Below, in pieces: positions 17,601 through 25,681 of a stretch of 55,962 nucleotides of DNA. The notes under the pieces were generated by a model that was given only the letters and a program-made list of their open reading frames with translations, did not search any database and was not told where the DNA came from. Every line of letters begins with the position of its first letter. The stretch's first letter is position 1. The stretch comes from Cryomorphaceae bacterium (lineage in GTDB: Bacteria > Bacteroidota > Bacteroidia > Flavobacteriales_D > SKUL01): positions 1 to 55,962 of the forward strand of contig REDV01000060.1 of the NCBI GenBank assembly GCA_007695365.1. The letters run 5' to 3'. A program made the position numbers and the translations under genes.

Positions 17601-18922
17601 ATCCGTTCAAAGTGAACCGCCTCCTGAAGGCCCAGCCCTGCCAGCGCGGAAGCCGCTGTGTTGAAGTTTCGAACCTGTGGCACGTCCAAAAGCGTATAAA
17701 TACTGTTTCGGTTGTTGCTGGCAATGTTTCCGGGTTGTACTACGAGATTGTCCTGCCCGTAATCACTCAAACCGTCTCCCGATTCCCCGAGGTCGGCCAG
17801 GGCGATGATGTTACGGTTGTCTTCTACGTCGGCCCGGTAGTTTACCACCCACACTTCAATCCGCGTAATTTGCACATCCGAGTTTACGACGGGGAGGCTT
17901 CGCATGGCCCGGTCATAGCGATTGCGGAAAAATCGGCTCAGGAAGAAGTGGCGGTTGGCCTCGTAGTTATCGGCCGAAAGCACAAACTCCTGGATTTGGG
18001 CACCTCCCTCCACGTTAATTTCCTGACGCTGACCGCGCTGTTGTGAGAACAAGGTGGTGGTATATAGTTTTCCAAACTGAAGCTCGGCCTTTACCCCGAA
18101 GAGCGACTGACTACCACTGATCAGTGATCCGCCAAGGGGCATGCTCACGTTACCTGCCTCAATGCGCTTGATGATTTCGTCGTCGTAACCTGTGTACTCC
18201 AGGCGCATCTCGTTTTCAAAGTCGAAGGTTGCCTGCGTGTTGTAGTTGGTGGAGAGCTTCATTTTGTCTCCAATATTTCCAATGATGTTCATCTGGATAC
18301 GCTGGTCGAAGTCGAAGGTGGTAATGCTTCGCTGGCGCTCGGGAATCTGTGGGTTTTCGTTCTTGTTGATGTTTATACCAAAGATGAGCTCTGCCGTACC
18401 CTGTGGGCGGATGTCGATGGTATTTCCTCCGAAAATGCGGTCAAAGGCTTCCGACTCAATTTTGAGCTGGGGAGCAAATCCGCCGCCTGTGCCATCTTCT
18501 GCGGCCTGCGCCATGGATTGTACTGCTTCTTTTTCGCGCCAGTATTCCTCCAGCGACCTCTGCATGTCGTAGTTCATGTACTCCTCAAACGACATCACCG
18601 TGGGGTTGCGGTAGTCTATTTGATCACCGATGCGCTGGTAGATAAAATAGTTGCCCGTTTCGGGGTCGTATTCTACCACACTTTCAATGTTTGAGGGGTC
18701 TTGCAGGTTGATTCCGCCTTGCTGTTCAAAAGGGTTGATATTGTCGCCAAAGGGGAATGGCAGATCCACATCAGGCGAATCCGGCTGAAGCACGTATATG
18801 CCACCAGGTATCCATGTCTCCGGGAAAGCGTGGTACGAAGCAACAGCTTCCGTACCGGACGCCAATCCGATCAACAAAATACCCAGTATGAACAGTAGAA
18901 TATTCCTACACCGTAAACTCAA
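11618..18922 (-). CDS. sprA: Type IX secretion translocon / gliding motility protein SprA
   Basis: Giant outer-membrane beta-barrel that forms the protein-conducting pore of the type IX secretion system. 2434 aa, close to flavobacterial SprA (about 2400). It has an N-terminal signal peptide (hydrophobic core about 8-24) and extensive alternating beta-strand sequence. A low-complexity Gly/Pro/Lys/Asp stretch near residues 1935-1965 probably forms a flexible loop. No ATG exists near the start: the frame opens after a TGA and the first candidate is TTG at 18922, preceded about 10 nt upstream by AAGGA, so TTG is chosen. It lies 19 bp after ruvA in the conserved maeB-ruvA-sprA-gcvH order. The type IX-sorted proteins elsewhere in the window are its expected clients. 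Confidence 0.96.
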   Translation of the reverse strand: MSLRCRNILLFILGILLIGLASGTEAVASYHAFPETWIPGGIYVLQPDSPDVDLPFPFGDNINPFEQQGGINLQDPSNIESVVEYDPETGNYFIYQRIGDQIDYRNPTVMSFEEYMNYDMQRSLEEYWREKEAVQSMAQAAEDGTGGGFAPQLKIESEAFDRIFGGNTIDIRPQGTAELIFGININKNENPQIPERQRSITTFDFDQRIQMNIIGNIGDKMKLSTNYNTQATFDFENEMRLEYTGYDDEIIKRIEAGNVSMPLGGSLISGSQSLFGVKAELQFGKLYTTTLFSQQRGQRQEINVEGGAQIQEFVLSADNYEANRHFFLSRFFRNRYDRAMRSLPVVNSDVQITRIEVWVVNYRADVEDNRNIIALADLGESGDGLSDYGQDNLVVQPGNIASNNRNSIYTLLDVPQVRNFNTAASALAGLGLQEAVHFERIANARRLTENEFTYNSKLGFISLNQALNNDERLAVSYEYFLDGQRYQVGDLSTDGVTGANALFAKLLKSSLTNVFIPLWDLMMKNVYSIGAYQINPQDFILNIWYDDPTEGINIPMIPQAGVEDLPLVQLLGLDRIDVNGAAIPDGRFDFVDFAATQGGTINSANGRVYFTTIEPFGTTLDQAMEERGVPEAVRQQVVFQALYDSSKIAAQLMPGVNRFTIQGTYQSASSDEISLNALNIPQGSVTVTAGGVMLQENVDYTVDYNMGRVRILNSGLLESKTPIKIQLESNTLFSIQTKTLLGQRFEYRFNDKFHLGGTLMHLYERPLTQKVNIGDEPVRNTIWGLDGNYSTESNVLTKMIDAIPLVNTKEVSSINMSGEFAHLIPGHSRAVGSEGNAYIDDFEGSQSRIDLRNFIAWSIASPPQFSPDYPEAMFVDSLVAGYNRAHIGWHIVDPLFYRNDPQTPDNIFPLRHYQRQVLEREVFPNRQLPAGMPTNIPTLDMAFYPSERGQYNFDVPGGSAYSAGINPDGSLIDPASRWGGIMRSLTTTDFEQANIEFVQFWVMDPFNEDAEEFLGTTPGGKLYIHLGNISEDILRDGLMSFENGLPVDGSDDGGGLVTTYTNWGRVPLSQSIVNAFDNTTNSNATQDVGLDGLPNQRDGLPDERSHFSNYLNQLQGFLTPAAFQRAFNDPANDDYLYFRNNTYENEVINPPDILERYKRFNGLEGNSVSTQDAPEPYPTLATTLPSTEDVNQDLTLDASEAYFEYAIEFQPPDHPLMQIGSNFITDKLVTRGSDDREVTWYQFKVPVQGFNRRVNIQDFRSIRFMRLVMREWENPTVLRFARLELIRGEWRRYMMSLSEGVEGPVNENPETVFDVGAVNIEENGDRRPVNYVLPPGIEQQIDLGSANLRNLNEQSLALIVCGLEDGDARAAFRTTQVDMRLYKRLKMFIHGESLDLDDPIEFGDLSVFIRLGSDFDQNFYEYEVPVLPTDFNSLNDQIANPREVWPEENEMDIELDLLLQLKLQRDNEVVTGIHPANNIPFYGNDGDRRMTVVGNPVLSNVRMIMIGVRNPKRDGPRANPWKTDDGLPKCAEIWVNELRMTDFDNSGGWALQGQISAKLADLGNVAISGNYSTPGFGGLESRVQERQQETTRGFDISTNLELGKLLPDGANVKIPMYLGYSEQVSDPRFDPLAPDIEQTEVAATLDRDVARERRRRVQDYQQRRSINFTNVRKERNPDNQKDPQPWDIENLTATYSYSEIYMRSAQVQHNTTRNHRASLAYTYMNQPTNWKPFAKSKFFRSSPFLALIKDFNINLGPKQLAFRTDVDRSYNEMLLRNNTQITNFPQPELYTKTFNWLRNYELSYDITNKLRVSFMATNQAIVGETPGRVNRSFEDEYQLWRDSVWSSVRNFGETMDYNHAFNLSYKLPLDKLPLTDWMTSDVRYTGTYNWQRAPLAQDTLGNNIQNSMNVSINHQFNFLSLYNKVGYFKKVNQKFRAQSQAGGGRGGPQRPGAPQPKEDDKDKDKNKDPNRLRPWDYGAKLIMTVKNVNVRYAVNEGTYVPGYGRSTTMMGMDNQFQAPGAAFIFGLQDENFIQNAGRRGWLVDNPFVQEPTTRNYNEDFNMRVNLEPLPNMRIEVTASRMISENTTEKYRFNQDLQDYLGDSYQKMGNFSMTYLPIRTAFIRDGENFQNDVFDQFVFNRWDVANRLAAQSDFSNPVFDRAEFPDGYGPTQQDVVIPAFLAAYTGQSVEEVPLNPLNYSVLDALMNPNWNFNYDGLSKIKALKKIFRTVTLNHGYRSNLTVGGYTSNPAFELTAEGAPIRDRSEEQSFIHETQINIITITEQFAPLVGFDITLNNSLNAKLEWRKDRNLALSTANYQVTEIRGEEYVAGIGYTFQQVQLPFEVGGKKPKSDLTLRVDLSIRDNLMITRRMVEMTNLVTSGQKVISIKVAADYLISRALTVRAFYDQMVNQPRTTITFPTSNINAGLSLRFTLSQ

Positions 18923-18941
18923 CTGTCTAGTTTCCTTATCG

Positions 18942-19544
18942 CTACATCATCTTCAGCGCAAGCTTAATCAAGTCTTCAACCGGCAAATCACTCCCCCTAT
19001 CTGCCAGTGCTTTCTCAATTGCCTGCTCTGCCTTGAGCCGCTCAAAGCCCAACGAGCATAGGGCTATTAACGCCTCTCCTCGCGCTGTATTGTGCGAACT
19101 TGTTAAATTATCCAAACTAACTGCCTGTGTTGCCTTTTTGTCCTGTAAATCAGCTACAATACGCTGTGCAAGTTTAGGCCCGATTCCCTTCACGCCACGA
19201 AACCTTTTTACATCGCCCGAAATGACTGCGCTGTGCAGCTCATCGGGTGCCATTGAAGAAAGGATGGTGCGGGCGATATTGGAGCTTACCCCGGAAATGT
19301 TGATCAACGACCTGAACAGGTCTCTTTCCTGCCCCGTGGTAAAGCCAAACAGCTGGTGCTGGCTTGCTCCGGAGCGCACATCTACCGAAACCGAGTAGTG
19401 AATGAGTAGCTTGCAGGCCTCTTCATTCCTAATGCGTTCGTAGGTGAAAAGAGAAATCAGCACTTCATAGCCCACACCGCCACACTCAATGATGACGTAT
19501 GAGGGCTGCTTTTCAACCAGTTTACCTTGCAGATGTGCTATCAT
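18942..19544 (-). CDS. ruvA: Holliday junction branch migration protein RuvA
   Basis: Binds four-way DNA junctions and loads the RuvB motor for recombinational repair. 200 aa, normal length. It has the N-terminal OB domain (MIAHLQGKL, VIIECGGVGYEVLIS), the helix-hairpin-helix domain (FRGVKGIGPKLAQRIV near 112-127) and the C-terminal three-helix domain that contacts RuvB. It lies 3 bp after maeB and 19 bp before sprA, so all three are co-transcribed. The partner ruvB is separate, at 29857-30882. Confidence 0.97.
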   Translation of the reverse strand: MIAHLQGKLVEKQPSYVIIECGGVGYEVLISLFTYERIRNEEACKLLIHYSVSVDVRSGASQHQLFGFTTGQERDLFRSLINISGVSSNIARTILSSMAPDELHSAVISGDVKRFRGVKGIGPKLAQRIVADLQDKKATQAVSLDNLTSSHNTARGEALIALCSLGFERLKAEQAIEKALADRGSDLPVEDLIKLALKMM

Positions 19545-19547
19545 AAC

Positions 19548-21815
19548 TTACTTGGTTTGGGCATCTACCACAGCAATTCGCACCATGTTCACGATTTCGC
19601 GAACCGAGCTGTTGAGCTGCAATACGTGAAAGGACTTTTGCATTCCCATAAGCACAGGCCCGATGGCCTCCACCTGACCGATTTCCTGAACCAGTTTATA
19701 GGCAATATTACCGGATGCCAGGTCGGGGAAGATCAGTGTATTCACTTTTCGGTCGTTCAGAATGGAGAAGGGAAACATCTCCGAAAGCATGGCTTTGTTC
19801 AGGGCGAAGTTGGCCTGCATTTCGCCGTCAACCACCATTTCGGGGTGTCTTTCGTGCAGTGCCTTCACTGCGTTTTTCATCTTCATGGCTTTTTCGCCGC
19901 GCGAAGATCCGAAGTTGGAGTATGAAAGCATCCCAATCACGGGTTTTATTTTGAGTCGGCGAACGGTGCGGTCGGTAAGGCGGGCTATTTCCACCACGGT
20001 CTCCATATCGGGGTTCATGTTTACCGTGGTATCGGCAAAGAAAAGCGGCCCTTTGTTTTTGGTGATCATGATGTACATCCCTGCCACCACATTCGTGTCG
20101 TCTTCTTTTCCGATGATCTGCAGCGCCGGCCTGATCACATCGGCGTAATGACGGGAAGCGCCCGAAATAAGTGCGTCGGCAAAGCCTGTTTTCACCAGCA
20201 TGGCTCCAAAGTAGTTTCGCTGTTGCATCAATTGGTTGGCCTCGTACAACGTTAGCCCTTTACGCTGGCGCATGGCGTAGTACTGTTCGCCAAACTGCAG
20301 CCTGCGTTCGTACTCTTCGGTACTCTGGGGGTCAATGATCTCCACCCCGTCCAGTTCAAGCTGGTTGTCGCGAATAATTTTCAGGATGCGCTCGCGCTTT
20401 CCGAGCAGCACCGGGTGCGCAAAGCCTTCGTCGCGGGCAATCTGGGCGGCTTTCAGCACTTTGTAGTTGTCGCCTTCGGCAAACACCACGCGCTGCGGGT
20501 TCATTTTGGCTTTTTCGGTGATTCCCTTGATGAGTTTGTCATCCAATCCGAGCCTGAGGTTGAGTTCGCGCTCGTAGGCCTCCCAGTCATTGATGGGGTT
20601 TTGCGCCACACCCGACTCCATGGCGGCACGGGCCACAGCGGAGGCCACGTAGGTAATAAGCCGGGGGTCGAGGGGCTTGGGGATGATCATATTGCGTCCA
20701 AAAGCCAGATTGCGCTGACCGTAGGCTTCGTTCACCTCTTCGGGAACGGTTTCTTTTGCAAGGGAAGCAATGGCACGAACGGCTGCAAGCTTCATTTCCT
20801 CGTTGATAGACCTGGCCCGAACATCAAGCGCTCCGCGAAAAATGTAGGGAAAGCCCAGCACATTGTTTACCTGGTTGGGATGATCACTTCGGCCCGTAGC
20901 CATAATGATATCCTTTCGGGCAGCGGTGGCTTCGCGGTACGAAATCTCCGGTTCGGGATTGGCAAGTGCAAAAACGATGGGGTTCTCAGCCATGGTTTTC
21001 ACCATATTGCCATTCATGATATTGCCGCGAGAGAGCCCGAGAAACACATCGGCGCCGGGGAGGCATTCCTCAAGTCTGCGAAAGGCTGTTTGGCGTGCAA
21101 AGGGTTGTTTGGCCGGATCGAGATCCTCTCTGTCGGTGTGAATCACGCCCTTGCTGTCGAGCATCAGAAGATTCTCGGGGTTCACGCCGAGGGCAATGTA
21201 CAACTTGGCGCAGCTAATGGCCGAAGCGCCCGCTCCGTTGATGACGATGCGCACCTTGCCGATTTCCTTGCCGGCAATCTCCAGTGCATTGATAAGCGCC
21301 GCACCGCTGATGATGGCCGTGCCGTGCTGATCGTCGTGCATCACCGGAATGTCCAGTTCTTCCTTCAGGCGACGTTCAATTTCAAAGGCTTCGGGCGCTT
21401 TGATGTCTTCGAGGTTGATGCCCCCGAATGTGGGTGCTATGGCTTTCACCACCGACACAAAGTGCTCCGGATCGGTTGCATCCACCTCAATATCAAAAAC
21501 ATCAATATCAGCAAAAATCTTAAACAGGAGACCCTTTCCTTCCATCACCGGTTTGGACGCAAGTGGCCCTTGATCGCCAAGCCCGAGCACGGCCGTTCCG
21601 TTGGATATAACAGCCACAAGGTTACCTTTTGCCGTATACCTGTACGCATCGTCGGGGTTGGCAGCAATGGCTTTCACCGGCTCGGCCACTCCAGGAGAGT
21701 AGGCAAGCGACAAATCGCGCTGGCTGCTGTAGGGTTTGGTAGGAACGACCTGGATTTTTCCGGGTCGGTCCTGTTCGTGATAGTCTAATGCATCCTGTGT
21801 TCTGATTTTCACCAT
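19548..21815 (-). CDS. maeB: NADP-dependent malic enzyme with phosphotransacetylase-like domain
   Basis: Oxidative decarboxylation of malate to pyruvate, supplying NADPH. 755 aa. Residues 1-430 form the malic enzyme, with [22 protein letters not shown] and the Rossmann motif [13 protein letters not shown]. Residues about 430-755 are a phosphate acetyltransferase-like domain that usually acts in acetyl-CoA regulation rather than catalysis. Length matches the MaeB class. It starts at ATG 21815 and leads the run maeB-ruvA-sprA-gcvH-vanZ-tonB. No consensus promoter was found in the gap upstream. Confidence 0.96.
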   Translation of the reverse strand: MVKIRTQDALDYHEQDRPGKIQVVPTKPYSSQRDLSLAYSPGVAEPVKAIAANPDDAYRYTAKGNLVAVISNGTAVLGLGDQGPLASKPVMEGKGLLFKIFADIDVFDIEVDATDPEHFVSVVKAIAPTFGGINLEDIKAPEAFEIERRLKEELDIPVMHDDQHGTAIISGAALINALEIAGKEIGKVRIVINGAGASAISCAKLYIALGVNPENLLMLDSKGVIHTDREDLDPAKQPFARQTAFRRLEECLPGADVFLGLSRGNIMNGNMVKTMAENPIVFALANPEPEISYREATAARKDIIMATGRSDHPNQVNNVLGFPYIFRGALDVRARSINEEMKLAAVRAIASLAKETVPEEVNEAYGQRNLAFGRNMIIPKPLDPRLITYVASAVARAAMESGVAQNPINDWEAYERELNLRLGLDDKLIKGITEKAKMNPQRVVFAEGDNYKVLKAAQIARDEGFAHPVLLGKRERILKIIRDNQLELDGVEIIDPQSTEEYERRLQFGEQYYAMRQRKGLTLYEANQLMQQRNYFGAMLVKTGFADALISGASRHYADVIRPALQIIGKEDDTNVVAGMYIMITKNKGPLFFADTTVNMNPDMETVVEIARLTDRTVRRLKIKPVIGMLSYSNFGSSRGEKAMKMKNAVKALHERHPEMVVDGEMQANFALNKAMLSEMFPFSILNDRKVNTLIFPDLASGNIAYKLVQEIGQVEAIGPVLMGMQKSFHVLQLNSSVREIVNMVRIAVVDAQTK

Positions 21816-21891
21816 GCCTCTGGATTAAGGCTGCGAATTTAGGAAATCTGAGCGTTGCGTGCTGCGCAAATCGGCAATGCGGTGAGGGCAT

Positions 21892-21922
21892 AAAAAAAGC
21901 CGGACTTTTGTAAGTCCGGCTT
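21892..21922 (-). terminator. Strong intrinsic terminator after the secreted protein gene
   Basis: Perfect 11-bp stem AAGCCGGACTT (21897-21907) with AAGTCCGGCTT (21912-21922), 4-nt loop. On the minus strand it is followed by seven Ts, 20 bp past the stop of the gene ending at 21942. Confidence 0.85.
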
Positions 21923-21941
21923 CTCTCAATCAATCTTTTAC

Positions 21942-22619
21942 CTACTGTTTCATTACCACGTTGGATGACACCTGCTCTCCGTTGTTGTTGAACAGACGCG
22001 CCACATACGTGCCTGCGGGCAATCGGCCGATATCCAACATTTGCGATTGAAGCACCGAAAGCTGAAGCACATGCTGCCCACTCAGGTTGAAGAAGGCTAC
22101 TTCGGCAATGTCGTCGTGATCTCCTTTTTCCACAAACAGGAAATCGGTGGTAGGGTTGGGGTAGAGTTTTACCACATCCCGCAGGCGCTCGGCCACTGAG
22201 GTGGTTTCGTTGAAGTAGAAGATACCGGTGTCCGTATTGTCGGGATTACCTATTTCGGTTACCGAAACCTCAATAATGGCACCGCCGGGATTGTTAAACG
22301 GATAGACGTGGACATCCAATGTACCGGATTCGCCTGCATTCAGCGTAAACTGTGCGCTGCTAACGGGCCAGGAGTGACAGAGGTTTTTGTCGCAAACTGC
22401 ACTTTCCCATCCATCGGTGATGGACACAACGTTTCTTTCCCACTCGCACTCCACGGCTGCGTCGGCATTGTTAATCACAAAACTGTATCCCACAGATTCG
22501 AAAATGGCCTCATTCACTGTTGTAAAAACCGGTGTCGGGTCAACAACAAGTTGCGCAGATAAGGTAGAGGTGGTAAAAAGAGTAGCTGAAAGCAAAAAAA
22601 CAGGTAGATATTTCTTCAT
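21942..22619 (-). CDS. Secreted protein with type IX (type A) sorting domain
   Basis: 225 aa from ATG 22619; a longer frame to 22670 lacks a signal peptide at its start and is rejected. A signal peptide (about 1-21, ending LSAQ) is followed by a beta-rich domain with four cysteines, including a CDKNLC pair and WERNV, of a type often seen in secreted Bacteroidota proteins of unknown function. A C-terminal sorting domain follows from about 150 (VKLYPNPTTDFLFVEKG, LPAGTYVARL). It is expected to be exported through SprA and attached to the surface. It stands alone, with its own promoter and terminator, divergent from the Omp28 gene. Confidence 0.8.
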   Translation of the reverse strand: MKKYLPVFLLSATLFTTSTLSAQLVVDPTPVFTTVNEAIFESVGYSFVINNADAAVECEWERNVVSITDGWESAVCDKNLCHSWPVSSAQFTLNAGESGTLDVHVYPFNNPGGAIIEVSVTEIGNPDNTDTGIFYFNETTSVAERLRDVVKLYPNPTTDFLFVEKGDHDDIAEVAFFNLSGQHVLQLSVLQSQMLDIGRLPAGTYVARLFNNNGEQVSSNVVMKQ

Positions 22620-22671
22620 GGATCTCGTTTTAGAGTGAGGTAAACAAATGTTATCGCCTACAAAGGTCAAC

Positions 22672-22705
22672 CAAAGGTAACAAAAACCAGCTGATGTAGT
22701 TCAAA
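22672..22705 (-). promoter_or_regulatory. Promoter of the type IX-sorted secreted protein
   Basis: On the minus strand TTTG (22705-22702), 22 bases, TACCTTTG (22679-22672). The -7 box is a full match and the spacing is slightly long. It gives a leader of about 45 nt before ATG 22619. Confidence 0.5.
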
Positions 22706-22943
22706 CTTTCGTTTGCGCACACAAACATAGGATATCAACCCAGGGTGAAGCCATGGAAGCAAGGCTACACTGCAACCCCTTGCAGCCGCTACTAATTGTT
22801 TTTTAGATGCTCACAACTTTGATTTACGGCGCGGCGACGGGGGTTAAACGCTCCTTTTACAGGTGGCACTACCGCTTTTCAACAAGCGAAAACAGGGCTC
22901 ATAGGACTTCAATATAAAGCGCTATTATGTGCACACAAAACGT

Positions 22944-22951
22944 TACTTTTG
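22944..22951 (+). promoter_or_regulatory. Candidate -7 box for the Omp28 secreted protein gene
   Basis: TACTTTTG matches TAnnTTTG, 97 nt before ATG 23049. There is no clear -33 TTTG at 19-21 nt, so this is tentative. Confidence 0.35.
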
Positions 22952-23048
22952 TGACTTCCGCTCGGACAAAATTTTGACCTTCGAAGTTGGAAACAACTTT
23001 TTGACAAACCGTATCCGAAACAACCTTTAACCATTAAATCAATATCAC

Positions 23049-24830
23049 ATGAAAAAAGTTTACTCATTTCTTGCTGTTGCTGCGATTTTCGCGCTGAGCA
23101 CAACAGCCATTGCTCAGACCCAGCGAATGGTTCTGATTGAAAAAGGCTCGAATGCCTCCTGCGGTCCGTGTGCTGCCCAAAACCCCGGATTTCACTCCAT
23201 GCTCAGCACTGTAGATGACAAGCATGTTGCCATCAGCTACCAGTGGTACTTTCCAGGGTTTGACCCCATGAACCAGCACAACCCAACTGAGGCAAACGCG
23301 CGCTTCTCAACCTATTATGGTAATAATGGGGTGCCTACCGCGATGATAGACGGTGTTGTGCCCACCAATGCATACCCTGGTTTCAACGGGGGCTATGCGG
23401 GTTCGCCGGCAGGTTTCTCCGCTTCTATGATCAACGATCGTTACGCCGTGCCCTCTCCTTTCCAGATTGACATCGATTACTCTATCACTCCTTCGGCCAT
23501 TACTGCTGAGGTGACTGTAACCGCCACTCAATCCGTTAGCGGCAACAACCTTAAGCTGCGAATCGCTGCCATTGAGCGGGTGATTCAATTTGCTTCTGCC
23601 CCCGGAACCAACGGCGAAACTACTTTCTACAATGTTATGAAGAAATTCATGCCCAACACCAACGGACTGAACCTTCAAAACTCATGGGTAGCCGGCGACA
23701 GCCAGACATTTACCCAAAGCTGGACGCACCAGAACATCTACGATTTTGGACAATTGTCGGTAGTTGCTTTCGTTCAAAATGATGCCAATAAGGAAGTGAT
23801 GCAAGCCGCACGGGCTGATGATGCCGTACTCGAATCATCCATGAGCCACGCGGCCATTGTTTACAATCTGAATGCTCCTGCAGATGTATGTGTGGGAAGC
23901 AACACCATCTCCCCACAGGTAACGCTCCGCAACACCGGTAACCAAAACCTTACCTCTGCCGACATTGTGGCCTCAGTGGGTGGAGCACAAGCCACCTACA
24001 ACTGGACAGGGAACCTCGCCCTCATGAGTGAGGCTACCATTACTCTGGATCCGATTACCTTCGATGCCGTGGACGGCACAAACACCCTGGAGGTGGAGGT
24101 TCAAAACCCAAACAACAACTCCAATGAGGAAGGAACATCAAGCGTTTCTACCGATTTAACTGCCGCTCCGGATGCAGGTATAGGCGTATTGGTGACCATA
24201 GTTACAGACAATTATGGCGACGAAACCTACTGGCGTATTCTGAACGAAGACGGTGCGAAAGTAGCTGAAGGCGGTAATCCCAATGTAGAAAATAACTTTG
24301 GTACCGGAAATTTCCCCCCTCCGGCCGGAACGGGTACCTATGCCAACAACCAGACCTACAACCATGAGGTTGAGCTGGACGCAAACGGATGTTACACCTT
24401 TGAAATTTTCGATTACTTTGGTGATGGTATGTGCTGCCAATACGGCCAGGGCTCTTACACGGTGCGAAACCTTACCACCAATGCCATCCTGATGCAAGGT
24501 GGCGACTTTGGGGGAATGGAAAGCGGCAAGTTTGCCCGCACAGGATCAAGCTCCGTTTCTGAGTACGATCTGAACAAAAACCTGCTCGTGTATCCCAACC
24601 CTGTAGTGAACGACCTCCGAGTTGAACTCAACATGGTTGAGCATGCCCGCGTGATGATTGACGTGTACGACCTCACCGGAAAAATCGTATACTCTCAAGA
24701 CTTTGGGATGCAGCCTGCCGGTGAGTTTGTAACCACCATGCAGTTTGGCAACCTCAGCAGCGGAATGTACTTGTTGAACCTACGGGCCAATGATACCAGC
24801 ATTACCCGCAAACTCACTGTGAACAGATAA
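23049..24830 (+). CDS. Omp28-like secreted protein with thioredoxin-like CGPC motif and type IX sorting domain
   Basis: 593 aa. Signal peptide 1-22 (AIAQ). Residues about 25-270 form an Omp28-type domain opening with a thioredoxin-like active site CGPC (C38, C41), suggesting surface redox or disulfide activity. A CARDB/Ig-like domain (about 280-370) follows, then a domain at about 378-490 with the DYFGDGMC motif shared with the next gene. A type A sorting domain (about 515-593; VYPNPVVNDLRVEL, LSSGMYLLNL) ends it. It starts at ATG 23049. Export by SprA is expected. A strong terminator follows. Enzymatic activity is inferred only from the CXXC motif. Confidence 0.82.
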   Translation: MKKVYSFLAVAAIFALSTTAIAQTQRMVLIEKGSNASCGPCAAQNPGFHSMLSTVDDKHVAISYQWYFPGFDPMNQHNPTEANARFSTYYGNNGVPTAMIDGVVPTNAYPGFNGGYAGSPAGFSASMINDRYAVPSPFQIDIDYSITPSAITAEVTVTATQSVSGNNLKLRIAAIERVIQFASAPGTNGETTFYNVMKKFMPNTNGLNLQNSWVAGDSQTFTQSWTHQNIYDFGQLSVVAFVQNDANKEVMQAARADDAVLESSMSHAAIVYNLNAPADVCVGSNTISPQVTLRNTGNQNLTSADIVASVGGAQATYNWTGNLALMSEATITLDPITFDAVDGTNTLEVEVQNPNNNSNEEGTSSVSTDLTAAPDAGIGVLVTIVTDNYGDETYWRILNEDGAKVAEGGNPNVENNFGTGNFPPPAGTGTYANNQTYNHEVELDANGCYTFEIFDYFGDGMCCQYGQGSYTVRNLTTNAILMQGGDFGGMESGKFARTGSSSVSEYDLNKNLLVYPNPVVNDLRVELNMVEHARVMIDVYDLTGKIVYSQDFGMQPAGEFVTTMQFGNLSSGMYLLNLRANDTSITRKLTVNR

Positions 24831-24848
24831 TTCAATCAAACCTAATGG

Positions 24849-24888
24849 AATCAGTAGTCCGGTTCGCCGGACTGCTGATTCTTTTTTT
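24849..24888 (+). terminator. Strong intrinsic terminator with TTCG loop
   Basis: 14-bp stem (24849-24862 with 24867-24880, one mismatch) closed by a TTCG tetraloop and followed by seven Ts. It ends only about 18 nt before the TTG start of the next gene, so that gene depends on read-through or an internal promoter. Confidence 0.88.
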
Positions 24889-24906
24889 AAGACCCTCTCA
24901 AATACG

Positions 24907-25608
24907 TTGAAAGCACTTCTGTTTTTCGGACTTCTACTACCGCTCTTTGTCAAAGGGCAGGAATTGGTGTTGCGCGGAGATACGGCAGAGGCCTCAAACC
25001 TCACCCTCACCATCCATACCGACTGCTGGCCCGAAGAAAACACCTGGAAAATTACGGATGAGTGGAACGACGAAATTTATTCAGGAGGGCCCTACCCGGG
25101 GGTTATACTGGATGAAATCATTGTTGCGATGTGGCTCGAAACCGGCACCTATACATTTACTTTCTACGATGCCGCCGGCGACGGTCTGTTTGGAACGCAA
25201 TGGGGAAATCTTTGCGCGGCCAACGGCAGCATTCTCCTGCAGGACGCAGGCGGAAACGTGCAGCTTGATTACGACGGAAGCTTCAACTTCGACTCCCTCA
25301 CTGTTACTTTCACCTTTGACGAGTCAGTGGGAATTCACGAAATCGACCCCAGCCCCGTTGTAAAACTGTACCCTAATCCTGCCTCAGATATCGTGTTCAT
25401 AGAAATGGAATGGAACCGTCGCGAACCGCTGGTGCACCTGGAAGTGTTTGGCACGGATGGCAGGCTATGGCTGCGAAAAGATATCGCCTCAATCGACGGA
25501 CATTCGGTTTTGAGTACCCTTGATATCGGCCACCTACCCTCAGGCTTGTACCTGGTTACCACCCGCAATCAGTCGTTTTCGAACACCCAAAAACTCATCC
25601 GACATTGA
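24907..25608 (+). CDS. Secreted protein with type IX sorting domain, paralogous to part of the upstream gene
   Basis: 233 aa. The start is TTG 24907: no ATG is near, and the resulting N-terminus (MKALLFFGLLLPLFVKGQ) is a good signal peptide. Residues about 25-145 are a beta-sandwich domain with the motif TYTFTFYDAAGDG. It corresponds to the TFEIFDYFGDG domain of the upstream protein and is a common accessory module of secreted Bacteroidota proteins. The C-terminus from about 150 is a type A sorting domain (VKLYPNPASDIVFIEM, LPSGLYLVTTRN). Its function beyond surface display is unknown. It follows a terminator and precedes the TlpA-like gene. Confidence 0.72.
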   Translation: MKALLFFGLLLPLFVKGQELVLRGDTAEASNLTLTIHTDCWPEENTWKITDEWNDEIYSGGPYPGVILDEIIVAMWLETGTYTFTFYDAAGDGLFGTQWGNLCAANGSILLQDAGGNVQLDYDGSFNFDSLTVTFTFDESVGIHEIDPSPVVKLYPNPASDIVFIEMEWNRREPLVHLEVFGTDGRLWLRKDIASIDGHSVLSTLDIGHLPSGLYLVTTRNQSFSNTQKLIRH

Positions 25609-25681
25609 GAAGAACTCTACGATGGTCTGCTATTTGCGTAATCAGCAGCCTAACATCACATTCAATCTAAAACTCATCACC

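Larger units (their letters stand above)
22620..23048. other. Divergent intergenic region between two secreted-protein genes
   Basis: 429 bp without a gene. It holds a leftward promoter near its left end (22672-22705), a candidate rightward -7 box (22944-22951) and a hairpin CTGCAA-CCCC-TTGCAG around 22769-22784. The hairpin is followed a dozen bases later by a T-run (about 22798-22804) and could be a weak terminator or small-RNA end. I found no tRNA, riboswitch or short coding frame with support. Confidence 0.5.

Noticed and set aside
20415-21788. 457-codon plus-strand frame opposite maeB
   Set aside because: Antisense shadow of a well-conserved enzyme gene.
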